Assembly (NCBI GenBank): GCA_028015205.1 | Contig: CM051512.1 | Location: forward strand, 21,793,139 to 21,857,138 | Direction: 5' to 3' | Source: Mytilisepta virgata | Taxonomy: Eukaryota; Mollusca; Bivalvia; Mytilida; Mytilidae | Length of the DNA: 64,000 nt | Shown: in pieces, positions 47,230 through 59,547 of the stretch | How the letters are laid out: the number at the start of each line of letters is the position of its first letter | Numbering within the stretch: position 1 is the first letter of the stretch | Made by a program: the position numbers and the translations under genes | The notes under the pieces: model-generated | Told to the model about the DNA's origin: nothing | Databases searched by the model: none | Seen by the model: only the letters and a program-made list of their open reading frames with translations

Positions 47230-48604
47230 AAATGCACAGATAGACGTTCAGTTTATAGAGAACAGAAAAGGGGGTCAAAACCTTGCCTTTGGTGGTTTCA
47301 TATACCGAATCTAGCAGCGTAAGGGAGACGGCAAGATATTTTGGCAGTGTGTAGTTCAAGGGTGCTCTGTTTCTTTGTCAACGCAGAATAACATACCAAC
47401 AGGTTTTGTGAGACGACTACATATTCACCAAGCAGACCACACATTAGTTGTCGCAAAGTAGATCATGACAAAAGTACAAAGTAAAGAAACGTTGCTTAGA
47501 AGAAGTCCGACCTATACCCACTATCTATAGTGAGGGACTCAGCAGACTCAGAGACGATGAATTGGACGACGAAAGCAGAGAAGTAGTTGAACGTCTACCG
47601 ACATTTAATACTGCAAAATCTTCAGTAAACCGGCACTACCCAAAACTCAGGCAGACATCAGACTAGATGGCAAATTGGCAGAGACATCAATCAGAGACAG
47701 ATTTCTACTATTTGACGAGATGACACAAGCTGGTAGTCTCATTGCCTTTGCTTCCATCGAGAAGAACTTGCTTCTGCTGAATCATTCTTCTGTGATGGAA
47801 CCTTTTATACTTGTCCCTCACACATCTAGCAGATCTACACCATACACACGACGATCAACGACATTATAACACCAATAGTATTTGCCTAACCTCCCGGTAA
47901 AAGTCAACTACTCTACAGAAACCTTTTCACACTACTACACAATAAGATGTCAGATCTTGGACTACAGCTTCGACCAACCAAAGCAGTACTTGACTTCGAG
48001 ACAGCAGTTCACAACGCCAAAGAAGACGTCTTCCCTACAATTACAACTAAAGGGTGCTCCTTCCATTACACTCAGAGCATATGGAGAAAAGCCCAAGCAA
48101 CTAATCTACAGATTTCTTACAGAGAGAAAGAACGCCGTTTAGACCCTGGTTCGACGCGCAGCGATTCTACCACTGGTTCCAATTGACTCTGTAGACAATG
48201 TATGGTTAGAGACAGTTGAAGACCGAGATGATGCTGATTTGACAGACTTGCCCCAACCTTTTACGGACTACGTGGTGGAAGTTGACTTTTCAGTTTGGAA
48301 CCACTATCACACAGAAGGACCCAGAACAAAAAACAGCGTTGAGGGATGGCACAGTAAAATAAAGAAAATGACCCAGCATGCCCACCCAAACATTTTCACT
48401 GCAGTTTTATTGTCCAAAGAAGTATAGAATTCCAACACAATACACAGGATACAACTCGCAGCAGGTGGAACGAGAAGACCAAAAGCCAAGAAGTACATGA
48501 ACATCGAAAGGCGCCTAACCATTTTGAAAGACAGGTATCAGAACGGAATCATCAACATGATAGAATATGCTGACTCTGCTTCGCAGTTACTGCACTTTGG
48601 TTAA
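47230..48604 (+). pseudogene. broken FLYWCH-MULE transposase
   Basis: Reading across frames gives one recognisable protein in order: a degraded FLYWCH-type zinc-finger tail (GCSVSLSTQ...LHIHQADH, near 47360-47440), a charged segment (YSEGLSRLRDDELDDESREV, about 47525-47585), a transposase stretch with FFCDGTFYTCP (about 47787-47820), LDFETAVHNA (about 47990-48020) and GCSFHYTQSIWRKAQ (about 48055-48100), then WNHYHTEGPRTKNSVEGWHS (about 48295-48355) and a C-terminus ending at a TAA at 48602. CDG and DFE match the first two acidic positions of MULE transposases, followed by the C/H motif. Several frameshifts and stops (for example after TSD near 47665 and after KEV near 48425) make it inactive. 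No terminal inverted repeats were located. Confidence 0.8.
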
Positions 48605-48954
48605 AAAATGAACTTTCAAAAGAATACAAAATTGTGGTAGAGTGAACTGTTGTATTAGTGCTATTATTGTGTATTTCAATGCTTATTGTTTTGATGTTGT
48701 TGCTTATTTATTCACAAAAAATGATAAAGAAATTTAATAAAGTTTTTGTCTATATATTTAAACTTAAATAACACAGAATTTCTTTCTTGTAATACAAAAT
48801 AACATATTCATACGTACACCTTTTCTTCTCAAATTGTTACAATAATTTTATAGTGATAATAACACAAACAAATTATCTTATTCTTTCCCCATAATTATTT
48901 ATAGTGATATATAATTACACGTATTTACCCTCTTGATGGCCCCTTAATCCCCCT
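48605..48954. other. non-coding, AT-rich
   Basis: Separates the transposase relic from the LINE relic. Nothing else seen. Confidence 0.4.
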
Positions 48955-49890
48955 TCTTAATATGTATTGTGGTGTTCCACAAGGTAGTATTCTTGGCTAT
49001 TTGCGTTTTCTTTTATATATATATGACTTACCATTATATTTACAATACACTAGTCCTGATTTATATGCAGATGATACTACCATTCACTGTTCATTTTCTA
49101 ATATATTTGTCATCAATAGCAAATTAAATTTTGATATACAAAATGTGCAAAAATGGTGTAATGAAAATGATAGGATGATAAATGTAACAAAATCCAAATC
49201 AATGCTTGTATCATCCAGTAAAAGGATTTGAAACAATACTATCAATGTGTTTTTTTAATAATACATTGCTGGATAATGGTAAATGTGAAAAATTATTAGG
49301 TGTTACGATTGACAACTTTTTATCTTGGGCTGAACATATTAACAAACTAGTTTCAAAAATTTCTTCTCGGCTTCGACTGGTGTGCAGATTAAAATCTTAT
49401 CTTCCATCAGAAGGTTTAATTTTGTACTATAATGGTTATATCTTACCATTGTTTGATTATTGTTGTACAATATGGGGCCCACCCGTTGCGCAAATTGAGA
49501 AAAGTTGTATAAGTTACAAAAAATGGCTGTAAGAATTATACTTATTGCAAAAAGAGACATACCTACCAATATACTATTAAAAAACTTGGATGGCTATCAA
49601 TTTTTAAAGAATTGACTATCACAAAGGTGTTTTAATGTTTAAATGCGTCGACAATATTGCTCCATAATATTTATGTGATGTCTTAAATACTGCTAATAAT
49701 GCTTCAATTTATTCTTTATGATCAACAAAAAGAAGAAACTTGTTTGTACCTCGTCCAAATACAAATTTTATGAAGAAAAGGTTTTACTATTCTGGAATCA
49801 TTTTATGGAATGCTTTACCAACAGACCTAAAATTGAATAACAATATAGAAACCTTCAAAAGAAATAATACAGATTACTTAAAGCTTGCTC
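48955..49890 (+). mobile_element. 5'-truncated, frameshifted LINE (jockey/CR1-like reverse transcriptase)
   Basis: Starts abruptly inside the reverse transcriptase domain at GVPQGSILG, continues with the catalytic YADDT box, KLLGVTIDNFLSWAEHI, LPLFDYCCTIWG, and after several frame changes MFVPRPNTNFMKKRFYYSG and LWNALPTDLK, in the order known for non-LTR retrotransposon ORF2 proteins. At least three frameshifts (near 49225, 49515 and 49600-49740) and stops inactivate it. It is a different, more complete family member than the 4.1-kb and 16-17-kb LINEs. Confidence 0.85.
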
Positions 49891-52500
49891 GGGGGTGGGG
49901 GCACTTACAATGGAATGAGTGGAAGGGATGAGCCGCTGGAATAGGTCACTATTTCATGATCCATGATATATGAAAAGGGTGAGAAATTCAGATTAAATAT
50001 ATCATTAGGTTGATATTATCACTTGCTTGATTATATCATAAGTATCTGAAACTAATCAGATGTCAGTATTTACAAATGAAGAAACTGTTCTAAATTTTGG
50101 ATAAAATGTTTTCTTTTTTCTTTTTAACTTTTTTTAATATATTAAAAAGGTATGTACTTGTAAATAAATTTTTTAATAACAATGTTCATTGTTGTAGTAT
50201 TTTTCTTAATTAAATACAAAGACTTGTCAGAGATTGGCAAATTTTGTCACTGTTTGTTTTATGAAATATTTTGAATATATTCTCCTGTTTTCCTAAAATA
50301 CTGCGATTTGTAAGGTTGTTGACATAAATGTCTTTTTCTGCTAAACGGATGTTTATATCAGGTTTCATAAGTATTCTAAAATAGGGAAATATATCTATAG
50401 GTCTTTTTTTGGTTTTTTGTTTTTTTTGTTTTTTGTTTTTTTTTTTGTTTGTTTTTTTTTTGTTATGTTAATTGATATATGACAGGGTATATATATTTTT
50501 GATAAAATATATGAAAAGGGTGTGGTACTTGATGTCTCAGTTGCTCACCCCTACCAACGAAAGATTGAAGCCCCCCTCCCTCCCCCCAGACTTAATTTTA
50601 AAGTTCTGTGAAGCTTTCTAAATTTGTTAAATTATAGTCACAGTATCTGAAGGCGAGATATTCTATTGTTTCAATGTTTATATTAACTGTAACAATTTTA
50701 TTGGTTATATATGTATATATGTATATAGATGGTCTACATGGTGTGGATCTTTGTAGAAATTGGATCAATGTTAGATTAATTTATTGTGTGTGTTTTATTA
50801 ATTTATATTTTAATTGAGGGCCTCAGGGAAGATTAGTATTTTAATGCTAACTGTGTTAACAGTCTTTAAATAAAGACATTAGTTAGTAATACTTACTTTA
50901 TTATACGTCTGCTTATGACTTATCAACACAACAATTCTATTTTTAGGAGTGACCTACGTGTCATTTCTTTTTATAACTTACATATAAATTTGGTAAATAC
51001 TTTAATGAAGCAAACGTACGCAGTTTTTGTCAAAAAAAGGTATAGTCTCAGTAATTGAATGAGAAAATATTTTTGAGTTTTTATAGTAAAAGTTTGTATT
51101 GATAAATCAAAATTTTAATATTACACTCTCATGAATGTAACAAAAACTGTATTTTTTTCCGTGTGTTTAATATTGATGAAAAATACTTTTATTTGCATCT
51201 TTTTACAGTTTTTCATTTTTAAGTTACAATATTTGTCGATATCTGTATTACCAGTTCTCTATTACATGTAGATTCTAAAACAGTGAACAATTAATTATGA
51301 AATTTATCAACTCGAGAATTTTCATTTTCAAACAGAAACAGAAATAGAAACTAATTATCGAGAGGGCATAAACTTATTAATTAATGAGGCAAGAGTGTTA
51401 GGATCTTTTTCTCTAATGACACACTGTGACAATATAAAATTCCGAGAAAGGTCTTTCGAATTGCTCTGTGAGTGGAAGGGGGGGGGGGGGGGGGTGTCAT
51501 GAGCATTTTATATAAGCGTGTGTGAGATGAATTTATTCCACTGGTTAAAAGCTGTATAAATGAGACAGAATCCTAAATATTATTACTCTTGTTTGAACGT
51601 GTAAATCACCAAAGACATCGTATAACGTGCTAAACGTGTGCGTGTGGTTTGCGTGTCGTAAGAAACGTGCGATTTGAATCGTATAACATGTATGAGATTC
51701 CATTCGTCGAGACAGATATTAAAACGTGTGAATTCAAATCGGAGCATATTTCGAACTCGAATTAAAATATTGTTGGAACGAACCTTTATCGGTGTCAAAT
51801 ATTTGAAAATAATGATATTAATAATCCCGCAACAGATTCTAATTTTTTTCTATTACTAATTTAAATTATTCAATTTATTTGGTTTGAAAAGAATAAATTT
51901 AAAAAAATTTTCCCTAAATTAAACTATGATACAACATGCATGCAACATTTGCAAATTAAACATAGATTTGAACTTTAACTTGTTTGTAAAAAATATTTTA
52001 AATTACTCTTAAAATATGCCGAAGTTTTTTTTATCTTTTGACAAATATCATATATCAATTTATAACAACAACAGTATGTTTATTTACGTCTCAGCATTAA
52101 TATTACTATGTTTACAACAATAAAACATCAAACAGTATAAATCTATATTAACCCATTCTAAAAGAATTATGAGAGACGAGCATATTAAGTTAATTAAAAC
52201 AAGACCATACTTTCAGTCTCAAAAACATGTATTAAAAAATCTAAAAATAGTTTTCAGTAAAAATATATATGTAACTAGCTATAATATGAAATTATTCATT
52301 TAATATAAAAATATATATAAATTTAAAGGGAATAAAAATTGAGTATCCATAAAAAAAACAAAATATGTACACTTTTTAATGATAGAAAAATCGTTTTCAG
52401 TAATATTTCAGATAATTTTTCGTCTATCTAAGATTAATTTGCAGATTTTGGCACTGTTTATCTTATTATCACAGTTACAGGCTAGAACAATGGAGATTTT
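49891..52500. other. non-coding, AT-rich, with poly-T and poly-G tracts
   Basis: A GTTTTTTT-rich tract lies at 50400-50463 and a G homopolymer of about 17 at 51478-51496. A GTGTGCGTGTGGTTTGCGTG segment near 51637 resembles the minisatellite at 57.8 kb. No gene is supported. Confidence 0.45.
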
Positions 52501-52509
52501 TTGTATTTT

Positions 52510-52660
52510 AGAAAACGACATAAAATTTTGATATTCTAAGATATATCTTATGACAAATTTTAGGTCAGTCCTAGGATAGACTTAGGATATGTCAAAGACT
52601 GTAAACCGAAGCTATCTTAAGATGATCCTAGGAGAAATGATCTTAGGATTGACATAAGTT
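52510..52660. repeat. CTTAGGAT-rich inverted-repeat family, copy 1
   Basis: Repeated TCCTAGGA/TCTTAGGAT/TAAGATATATC motifs in both orientations, shared with 55.29-55.49 kb. Probably fragments of a fold-back element. Confidence 0.5.
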
Positions 52661-52837
52661 TTGAAGCAAAAATTAATTAATAGAACAATATTGAAAAAAG
52701 TCCATCTATTATCCAATATAAAACCATTATGATTTTTTTTTATTCTTTCATTTGCGGCCAATTTAGACACACACATAAAATGTAAGAAAATATTATTGTA
52801 TTAATATTTTATCACAATGTATTATTGTCATTATTAT

Positions 52838-54773
52838 TATACGACCGCAAAATTTTTGCGGTCGTATATTGGTATGACGTTGGCGTCGTCGTCGTCGCCG
52901 GCGTCGTCGTCGTCCGTCGTCAGCGTCGTCGTCCGAAGACATTTGGTTCTCGCATATACCTTTAGTATAAGTTAATAGAAATCTATGAAATTTAAACACA
53001 AGGTTTATGACCACAAAAGGAAGGTCGGGATTGATTTTTGGAGTTTTGGTCCCAACAGTTTAGGAATTAGGGGCCAAAAGGGTCCAAAATTAAACTTTGT
53101 TTGATTTCATCGAAAATTGAACTATTGGGGTTCTTTGTTATGCCGAATCTAACCGTGCATTTAGATTCTTAATTTTTGGTCCCGTTTTCAAATTGGTCTA
53201 CATTAAGGTCCAAAGGGTCCAAAATTAAACTTAGTTTGATTTTAACAAAAATTAAATTCCTTGGGTTCTTTTATATGCTGAATCTAAACATGTACTTAGT
53301 TTTTTTATTATGGGCCCAGTTTTTAAGTTGGTCCAAATCGGGCTCCAAAATTAAACTTTGTTTGATTTCATCGAAAATTGAACTATTGGGGTTCTTTGAT
53401 ATGCCGAATCTAACCGTGCATTTAGATTCTTAATTTTTGGTCCAGTTTTCAAATTGGTCTACATTAAGGTCCAAAGGGTCCAAAATTAAACTTAGTTTGA
53501 TTTTAACAAAAATTGAATTCTTTGGGTTCTTTGATATGCTGAATCTAAACATGTACTTAGTTTTTTTATTATGGGCCCAGTTTTTAAGTTGGTCCAAATC
53601 GGGGTCCAAAATTAAAGCTAAAAAAGGGGTAAATTATTTTTTTTGGGGGGGGGGGGCAATTCTCCACAGCATATTGTATTGCACAAGAAGCAAAAATTGA
53701 ATATAAATTCAAATCATATGACCAATTCTAAGTTCTTTGATTTCAGTTATTCTGTGTCAGAAACCTATTATGTGTCAAATATTTGAAGAAATTTTCAATT
53801 GCGCAGTATTGTCCAATAGCAAGAAATTGATATGTGTGCCCTGTTATCAAAACTTTATTATTAACAAATTCCATTGGAAATTTGCCAATATAAAATGTGC
53901 TGATTAAGCTTTTTTGTTTATCTCATCTAAACTGCTTTTAAATTATGTATATTTAAAATTTGCCATCCATGACTATGTCATTTTCTATTTTAATACGTTA
54001 TGGTGTATTTAAATGGGCTGTTATGGTTGCAAAGTATAAAGAAATGGGGGTGGGGGAGTTGAAAACAAAATTTAGGGGGGGGTAAATGAGAAATTGGGGA
54101 GGAGGCAATTTTTTCTCACTTCATATTTCATAAATTAAAAAGAAAATTTCAATTTTTTTTTAGCAAAAAAAAGGAGGTTTACAATAAATTTTATTGTTTT
54201 TTGTTTTTTTTTTTGGGAAGGGGGGTCAATGTGCAACTTCACAGTGTATTGCACAAAAGCTAAAAAAAGGGGTAAATTATTTTTTTTGGGGGGGAGGGCA
54301 ATTCTCCACAACATATTATATTGCACAAGAAGCAAAAAATTGAATATAAATTGAAATCATATGACCAATTCTAAGTTCTTTGATTTCATTTATTCTGTGT
54401 CAGAAACCTATTATGTGTCAAATATTTCAAGAAATTTTCAATTGCACAGTATTGCGCAATAGCAAGAAATCTTCAATTGGACAGTATTGCGCAATAGCAA
54501 GAAAATGATATGTGTGCCCAATTTTAAATTTTAATTTGGTTATTTCTGATTTATATATAAAAACAAATAATACTGATATGGTTTGAATAGGTAAATTAAA
54601 AATTTTTAAGTTCTTAGACAACATTCATTCTGTGTCAGAAACCTATGCTGTGTCAAATATTTATTCACAATCCAAATTCAGTATTGTATCAAGCTTGAAT
54701 GTTGTGTTCATAATTGCCCCAACTATTCGACATCAGCGGTCGTATCTAGCTGCGCCCAGCGGAGCATTTTATT
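52838..54773 (+). mobile_element. HINE/pearl-like element, copy 2
   Basis: Begins with the TATACGACCGC palindrome (52838-52868), a (GTC)n microsatellite (about 52880-52930), core repeats and ~260-bp units, poly-G tracts (53644 and 54289), and ends in GCGGTCGTATCTAGCTGCGC, CCAGCGGAGCATTTTATT. Same layout as copy 1 but with fewer core repeats. Flanks are TTATTA-rich on both sides with no clear duplication. Confidence 0.7.
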
Positions 54774-55617
54774 ATTGTTATTATTATTATTATTATTATT
54801 AAAACATCTTTAAACATTTAAAGAAATTATCTTTTGAAACAGTTATATAATTTATACGAAAGGCACGATTCATTTGACACGCACGCTAAACGATAAATTC
54901 GTGCTGATCAATCTTCCTATATATATTTATTTATTTATTAAAGTGCAACATGATTTAAACATATATACATACATTATTACAAAGGTAATCAGCCAGCCTT
55001 CAAAGGCTTATGGAGCACTATTTACCTTTTAAGTCAATTTAAACAGTTAAAAGAAGATGTCAAAACTGTCTTTGCAAACATGAGAACTAAAAAAGAAAAC
55101 TTAAATCAACTGATCTCAAATCTTTGAAATATTTATCATATAAGTGGAAATGAATTTACTGTCTGTGGTAAGTAGTAATGAGAGTATCTCGTCGTCATTC
55201 ACGACAGAAAAATCTACATGGTTTCGCATGTATATATATTTGCTCTTCTCCTTCGTATTTTCAGATAAACAACAGCCATGTTTGTTTACATTTTGAGGTC
55301 CTAAATTTTAGGATTATGCTAAGATTATCCTAGGACACATATTTTGTTGTCTTAATTTTATGAGAGATTTTAGGACTTATTCTAAGTTGCGAAGCTTTCG
55401 AAAACATGACTTAGGATTAAGATATATCCTAAGACCGTCATAGGACATGTCCTAATCCTAAGATAATTTCGAAAACCTGGCCCCGGCTTTCTTTATAGTA
55501 CTTATTTATTTAAAATCAAATGCATTTTCAATATTTCCCTGCTATTCATATCCGGCATAATTAAATTATAATAATTCGTTTCGTTCTATTCCATTCGTAT
55601 CTTACAAACACAATTTT
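54774..55617. other. spacer between HINE copies 2 and 3, with CTTAGGAT repeat copy 2
   Basis: Low-complexity ATT at the left. 55290-55490 carries the TAGGATTATGCTAAGATTAT and CCTAAGACCGTCATAGGAC type motifs seen at 52.5 kb. No gene. Confidence 0.5.
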
Positions 55618-57766
55618 TATACGACGCAAAATTTTTGCGGTCGTATATTGGTATGACGTTGGCGTCGTCGTCGTCGTCCGAAGACATTTGGTTTTCCCAC
55701 TATAACTTTAGTATAAATTAATAGAAATCTATGAAATTTAAACACAAGGTTTATGATCACAAAAGGAAGGTTGGGATTGATTTTGGGAGTTTTGGTCCCA
55801 ACAGTTTAAGAATTAGGGGCCAAAAAAGGGCCCAATAAGCATTTTTCTTGGTTTTCGCACAATAACTCTAGTATAAGTAAACAGAAATCTATTAAATTTT
55901 AACACAAGGTTTATGACCACAAAAGGAAGGTTGGGATTGATTTTGACAGTTTTGGTCCCAACAGTTTAGGAATTAGGGGCCAAAAGGGTCCAAAATTAAA
56001 CTTTGTTTGATTTCATCGAAAATTGAACTATGGGGGTTCTTTGATATGCCGAATCTAACCGTGTATTTAGATTCTTAACTTTTGGTCCCGTTTTCAAATT
56101 GGTCTACATTAAGGTCCAGAGGGTCCAAAATTAAACTTAGTTTGATTTTAACAAAAATTGAATTCTTGGGGTTCTTTGATATGCTGAATCTAAACATATA
56201 CTTAGTTTTTTTATTCTGGGGCCAGTTTTCAAGTTGGTCCAAATCGGGGTCCAAAATTAAACTTTGTTTGATTTCATCGAAAATTGAACTATTGGGGTTC
56301 TTTGATATGCCGAATCTAACCGTGCATTTAGATTCTTAATTTTTGGTCCCGTTTTCAAATTGGTCTACATTAAGGTCCAAAGGGTCCAAAATTAAACTTA
56401 GTTTGATTTTAACAAAAATTGAATTCTTGGGGTTCTTTGATATTCTGAATCTAAACATGTACTTAGTTTTTTATTATGGGCCCAGTTTTTAAGTTGGTCC
56501 AAATCGGGGTCCAAAATTAAAGCTAAAAAAGGGGTAAATTATTTTTTTTTTTTTGGGGGGGGGGGCAATTCTCCACAGCATATTGTATTGCAGAAGAAGC
56601 AAAAAATTGAATATAAATTCAAATCATATGACCAATTCTAAGTTCTTTGATTTCAGTTATTCTATGTCAGAAACCTATTATGTGTCAAATATTTGAAGAA
56701 ATTTTCAATTGCATAGTATTGCGCAATAGCAAGAAATCTTCAATTGCACAGTATTGCACAATAGCAAGAAATTGATATGTGTGCCATGTTATCAAAACTT
56801 TATTATTAACAAATTCCATTGGAAATTTGCCAATAACTTTAGTTTAATGAACTTCATTGAAAATTTCCCAATATAAAATGTTCTGATGAAGCTTTTTTGT
56901 TTATCTCATCTAAACTGCTTTTAAATTATGTATATTTAAAATTTGCCATCCATGACTATGATGTCATTTTCTATTTTAATACATTATGGTGTATTTAAAT
57001 GGGCTGTTATGGTTGCAAAGTATAATTAAATGTGTGGGGGGTTTGAAAACAAAATTTAGGGGGGTAAATGAGAAGTTGGGGAGGGGGCAATTTTTTTCTC
57101 ATTTCAAATTTCATAAATTAAAAAGAAAATTTCAAATTTTTTTTAGCAAAAAAAAGGGGGGTTACAATAAATTTTATTTTTTTTTGTTTTTTTTTGGGAG
57201 GGGGGTCAATGTGCAACTTTATAGTGTATTGCACAAAAGCTAAAAAAAGGGGTAAATTATTATTTTTTTGGGGGGGGGGGGCAATTCTTCACAGCATATT
57301 GTATTGCACAAGAAGCAAAAAATTGAATATAAATTCAAATCATATGACCAATTCTAAGTTCTTTGATTTCAGTTATTCTGTGTCAGAAACCTATTATGTG
57401 TCAAAAAAATATTTCAAGAAAGTTTCAATTGCACAGTATTGCCCAATAGCAAGAAATCTTCAATTGCACAGTATTGCGCAATAGCAAGAAATTGATATGT
57501 GTGCCCAATTTTAAATTTTAAATTGGTTATTTCTGATTTATATATAAAAACAAATAATACTGATATGGTTTGAATAGGTAAATTAAAAATTTTTAAGTTC
57601 TTAGACAACATTCAATCTGTGTCAGAAACCTATGCTGTGTCAAATATTTATTCACAATCCAAATTCAGTATTGTATCAAGCTTGAATGTTGTGTTCATAA
57701 TTGCCCCAACTATTCAGGGTTCGACATCTGCGGTCGTATCTAGCTGCGCCCAGTGGAGCATTTTAT
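55618..57766 (+). mobile_element. HINE/pearl-like element, copy 3
   Basis: Palindrome at 55618-55648 with one C missing in the left arm (ACGACGCAAAA), short (GTC)n, core repeats, ~260-bp units, poly-G tracts (56557 and 57269) and the 3' end CTGCGGTCGTATCTAGCTGC, CAGTGGAGCATTTTATT. Very similar to copy 2 over most of its length, in the same orientation. Confidence 0.7.
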
Positions 57767-57799
57767 TAGAAATCGCACGATCGGAATTGTGTTTCATGT

Positions 57800-57895
57800 A
57801 ACGTTCATCGTGTGGTTTGCGTGTAACGCGCGAATCGTGTGCGTGTAACGTGCGAATTGTGTGAGTGAAACGTGTGAATCGTGTGAGTGTGGTTT
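57800..57895. repeat. 22-bp minisatellite, about 4 units
   Basis: Units such as AACGCGCGAATCGTGTGCGTGT begin at about 57800, 57825, 57847 and 57869. CG-rich compared with its surroundings. A related stretch is near 51.63 kb. Confidence 0.8.
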
Positions 57896-59194
57896 GGTGC
57901 ATTACACGCTCAACCATGTGGAATGCACATAACTTTAAATGTACTTTTTGTACAATTATCAATGTAAGACTTTGGAAAAATAAATTTGTCTATTTCAGGT
58001 TGCAAGTAATTATAAAATAATATGCTTTTCATTTAATCAATGGTATATTAACAAGTGAGCAAGGTTCATTCAAACTTAGCAAACATCTTTAAAAATAATA
58101 CTTACTTAACAATCATGTCAAAAATAATAAAATCTCACATTTATTATCATACTTCAGCTGTAGTTTATTTCAGACGTATATATAACACATAATTTTCACA
58201 ATTATCAAAGTTAATATCACTTTAGTTTCATGGGATTTCATCATTTAATATAATAATCCAAATATTAAAAAAAAAACCTGATATTTAAAGGATTTTAATG
58301 ATAATAAACACAAATTATTATAATTTCCATGCATCTCACTCAATTTGTTACATTAATTACCATGTAAATAGTGAAGCTTTGATCCACAAAATCCGTATTA
58401 GATAGTGGAGATTTATTGAAAAATATTTATTTATCAAGGACCATTTTAGCATCTGTATTTTTTATATAATACATTTAAATTTTGTGTTATTTAAAAACCA
58501 TCATGTTGATATATATTTCTCTATATTTAATTAATACATGAAAAGTTAAGATTTTAGATTAACTTTTAATACCTAGATAAACATAATAATCATAACTGTC
58601 AAAAAGAAACAGAGTATAACAGAATATATCATTAAATTACCTATATTAATTGGTAAATAAACAAGAAAATTAATTTCACATAAAAACTTTTTGCACCCAA
58701 CAAAATTTCACAATATTGCTATGTGCGAAGACACCGATTTCACTAGCAAAATCTGAGTTTTTGTGTCCTAACAGAAGTCCAATTTGTACGTCAATAGACC
58801 CCGGAAAATAATGTGTTTAATTCTTATAACTCTTTGACAAACTTTCTGATCAGTTGTTTTGAAAATATAACTTATCTGCACATATTCCATTTATTTATGT
58901 CGCGCATGAATATAGAGCGATAGACTTTCGGAACTAACACTGTCAGGAAAAATATAACGTTAACAATTTATAAGAAATGCATATAATTTTTTTTAAAGAA
59001 ATAGACATTTGTAGTTAATTTCACTTTTACATGTTTCGTATGATTCAAGATGAAATTAGAACTATTGTCCTTGAAAGTGAAATTAATTCATAATGAATAT
59101 AGTCTTAATTGGGTCATCTGCCGCCCAAATAAAAAAGCCGGAAAAACAAACATTCGGAGTTTAGTGTGCCGTCCTCTTGCTGAACTAGTATACA
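57896..59194. other. non-coding, AT-rich
   Basis: Nothing recognised. Confidence 0.4.
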
Positions 59195-59335
59195 TTATTG
59201 TTTAGGGGCCAACTGAAGCCCGAATCCGGATGCCGGATTTTCTCTTTACGTTGAAGACCCATTGGTAGCCTTGAACTGTTTTCTGCTCCTTGGTCGGGTT
59301 CTTGTCTCTTTGACACATTTCCCGTTTCCATTCTC
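59195..59335 (-). repeat. interspersed repeat, same family as 4755-4905, inverted
   Basis: TTATTGTTTAGGGGCCAACT, GACCCATTGGTAGCC, TTTCTGCTCCTTGGTCGGGT and TCTCTTTGACACATTTCCCG are the reverse-strand counterparts of the 4.8-kb copy. It sits about 200 bp before IAP-B exon 1. Confidence 0.75.
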
Positions 59336-59547
59336 TATTCTGTAGAGATATTAAAATCGAATTCCTATAAATTGTAATTACATAACAAATACAAAACATG
59401 TTTAAAAGTTAGGAAAAAATAGGCCGATTCCTGATACATTACGGACAATTCAATATTTCGTGAAATGTACAACATGATATGACATGATTATAATTTAATT
59501 TGTATTGCAGATTTTTTTGTTTACAACACATCGTGGATACATTGAAT

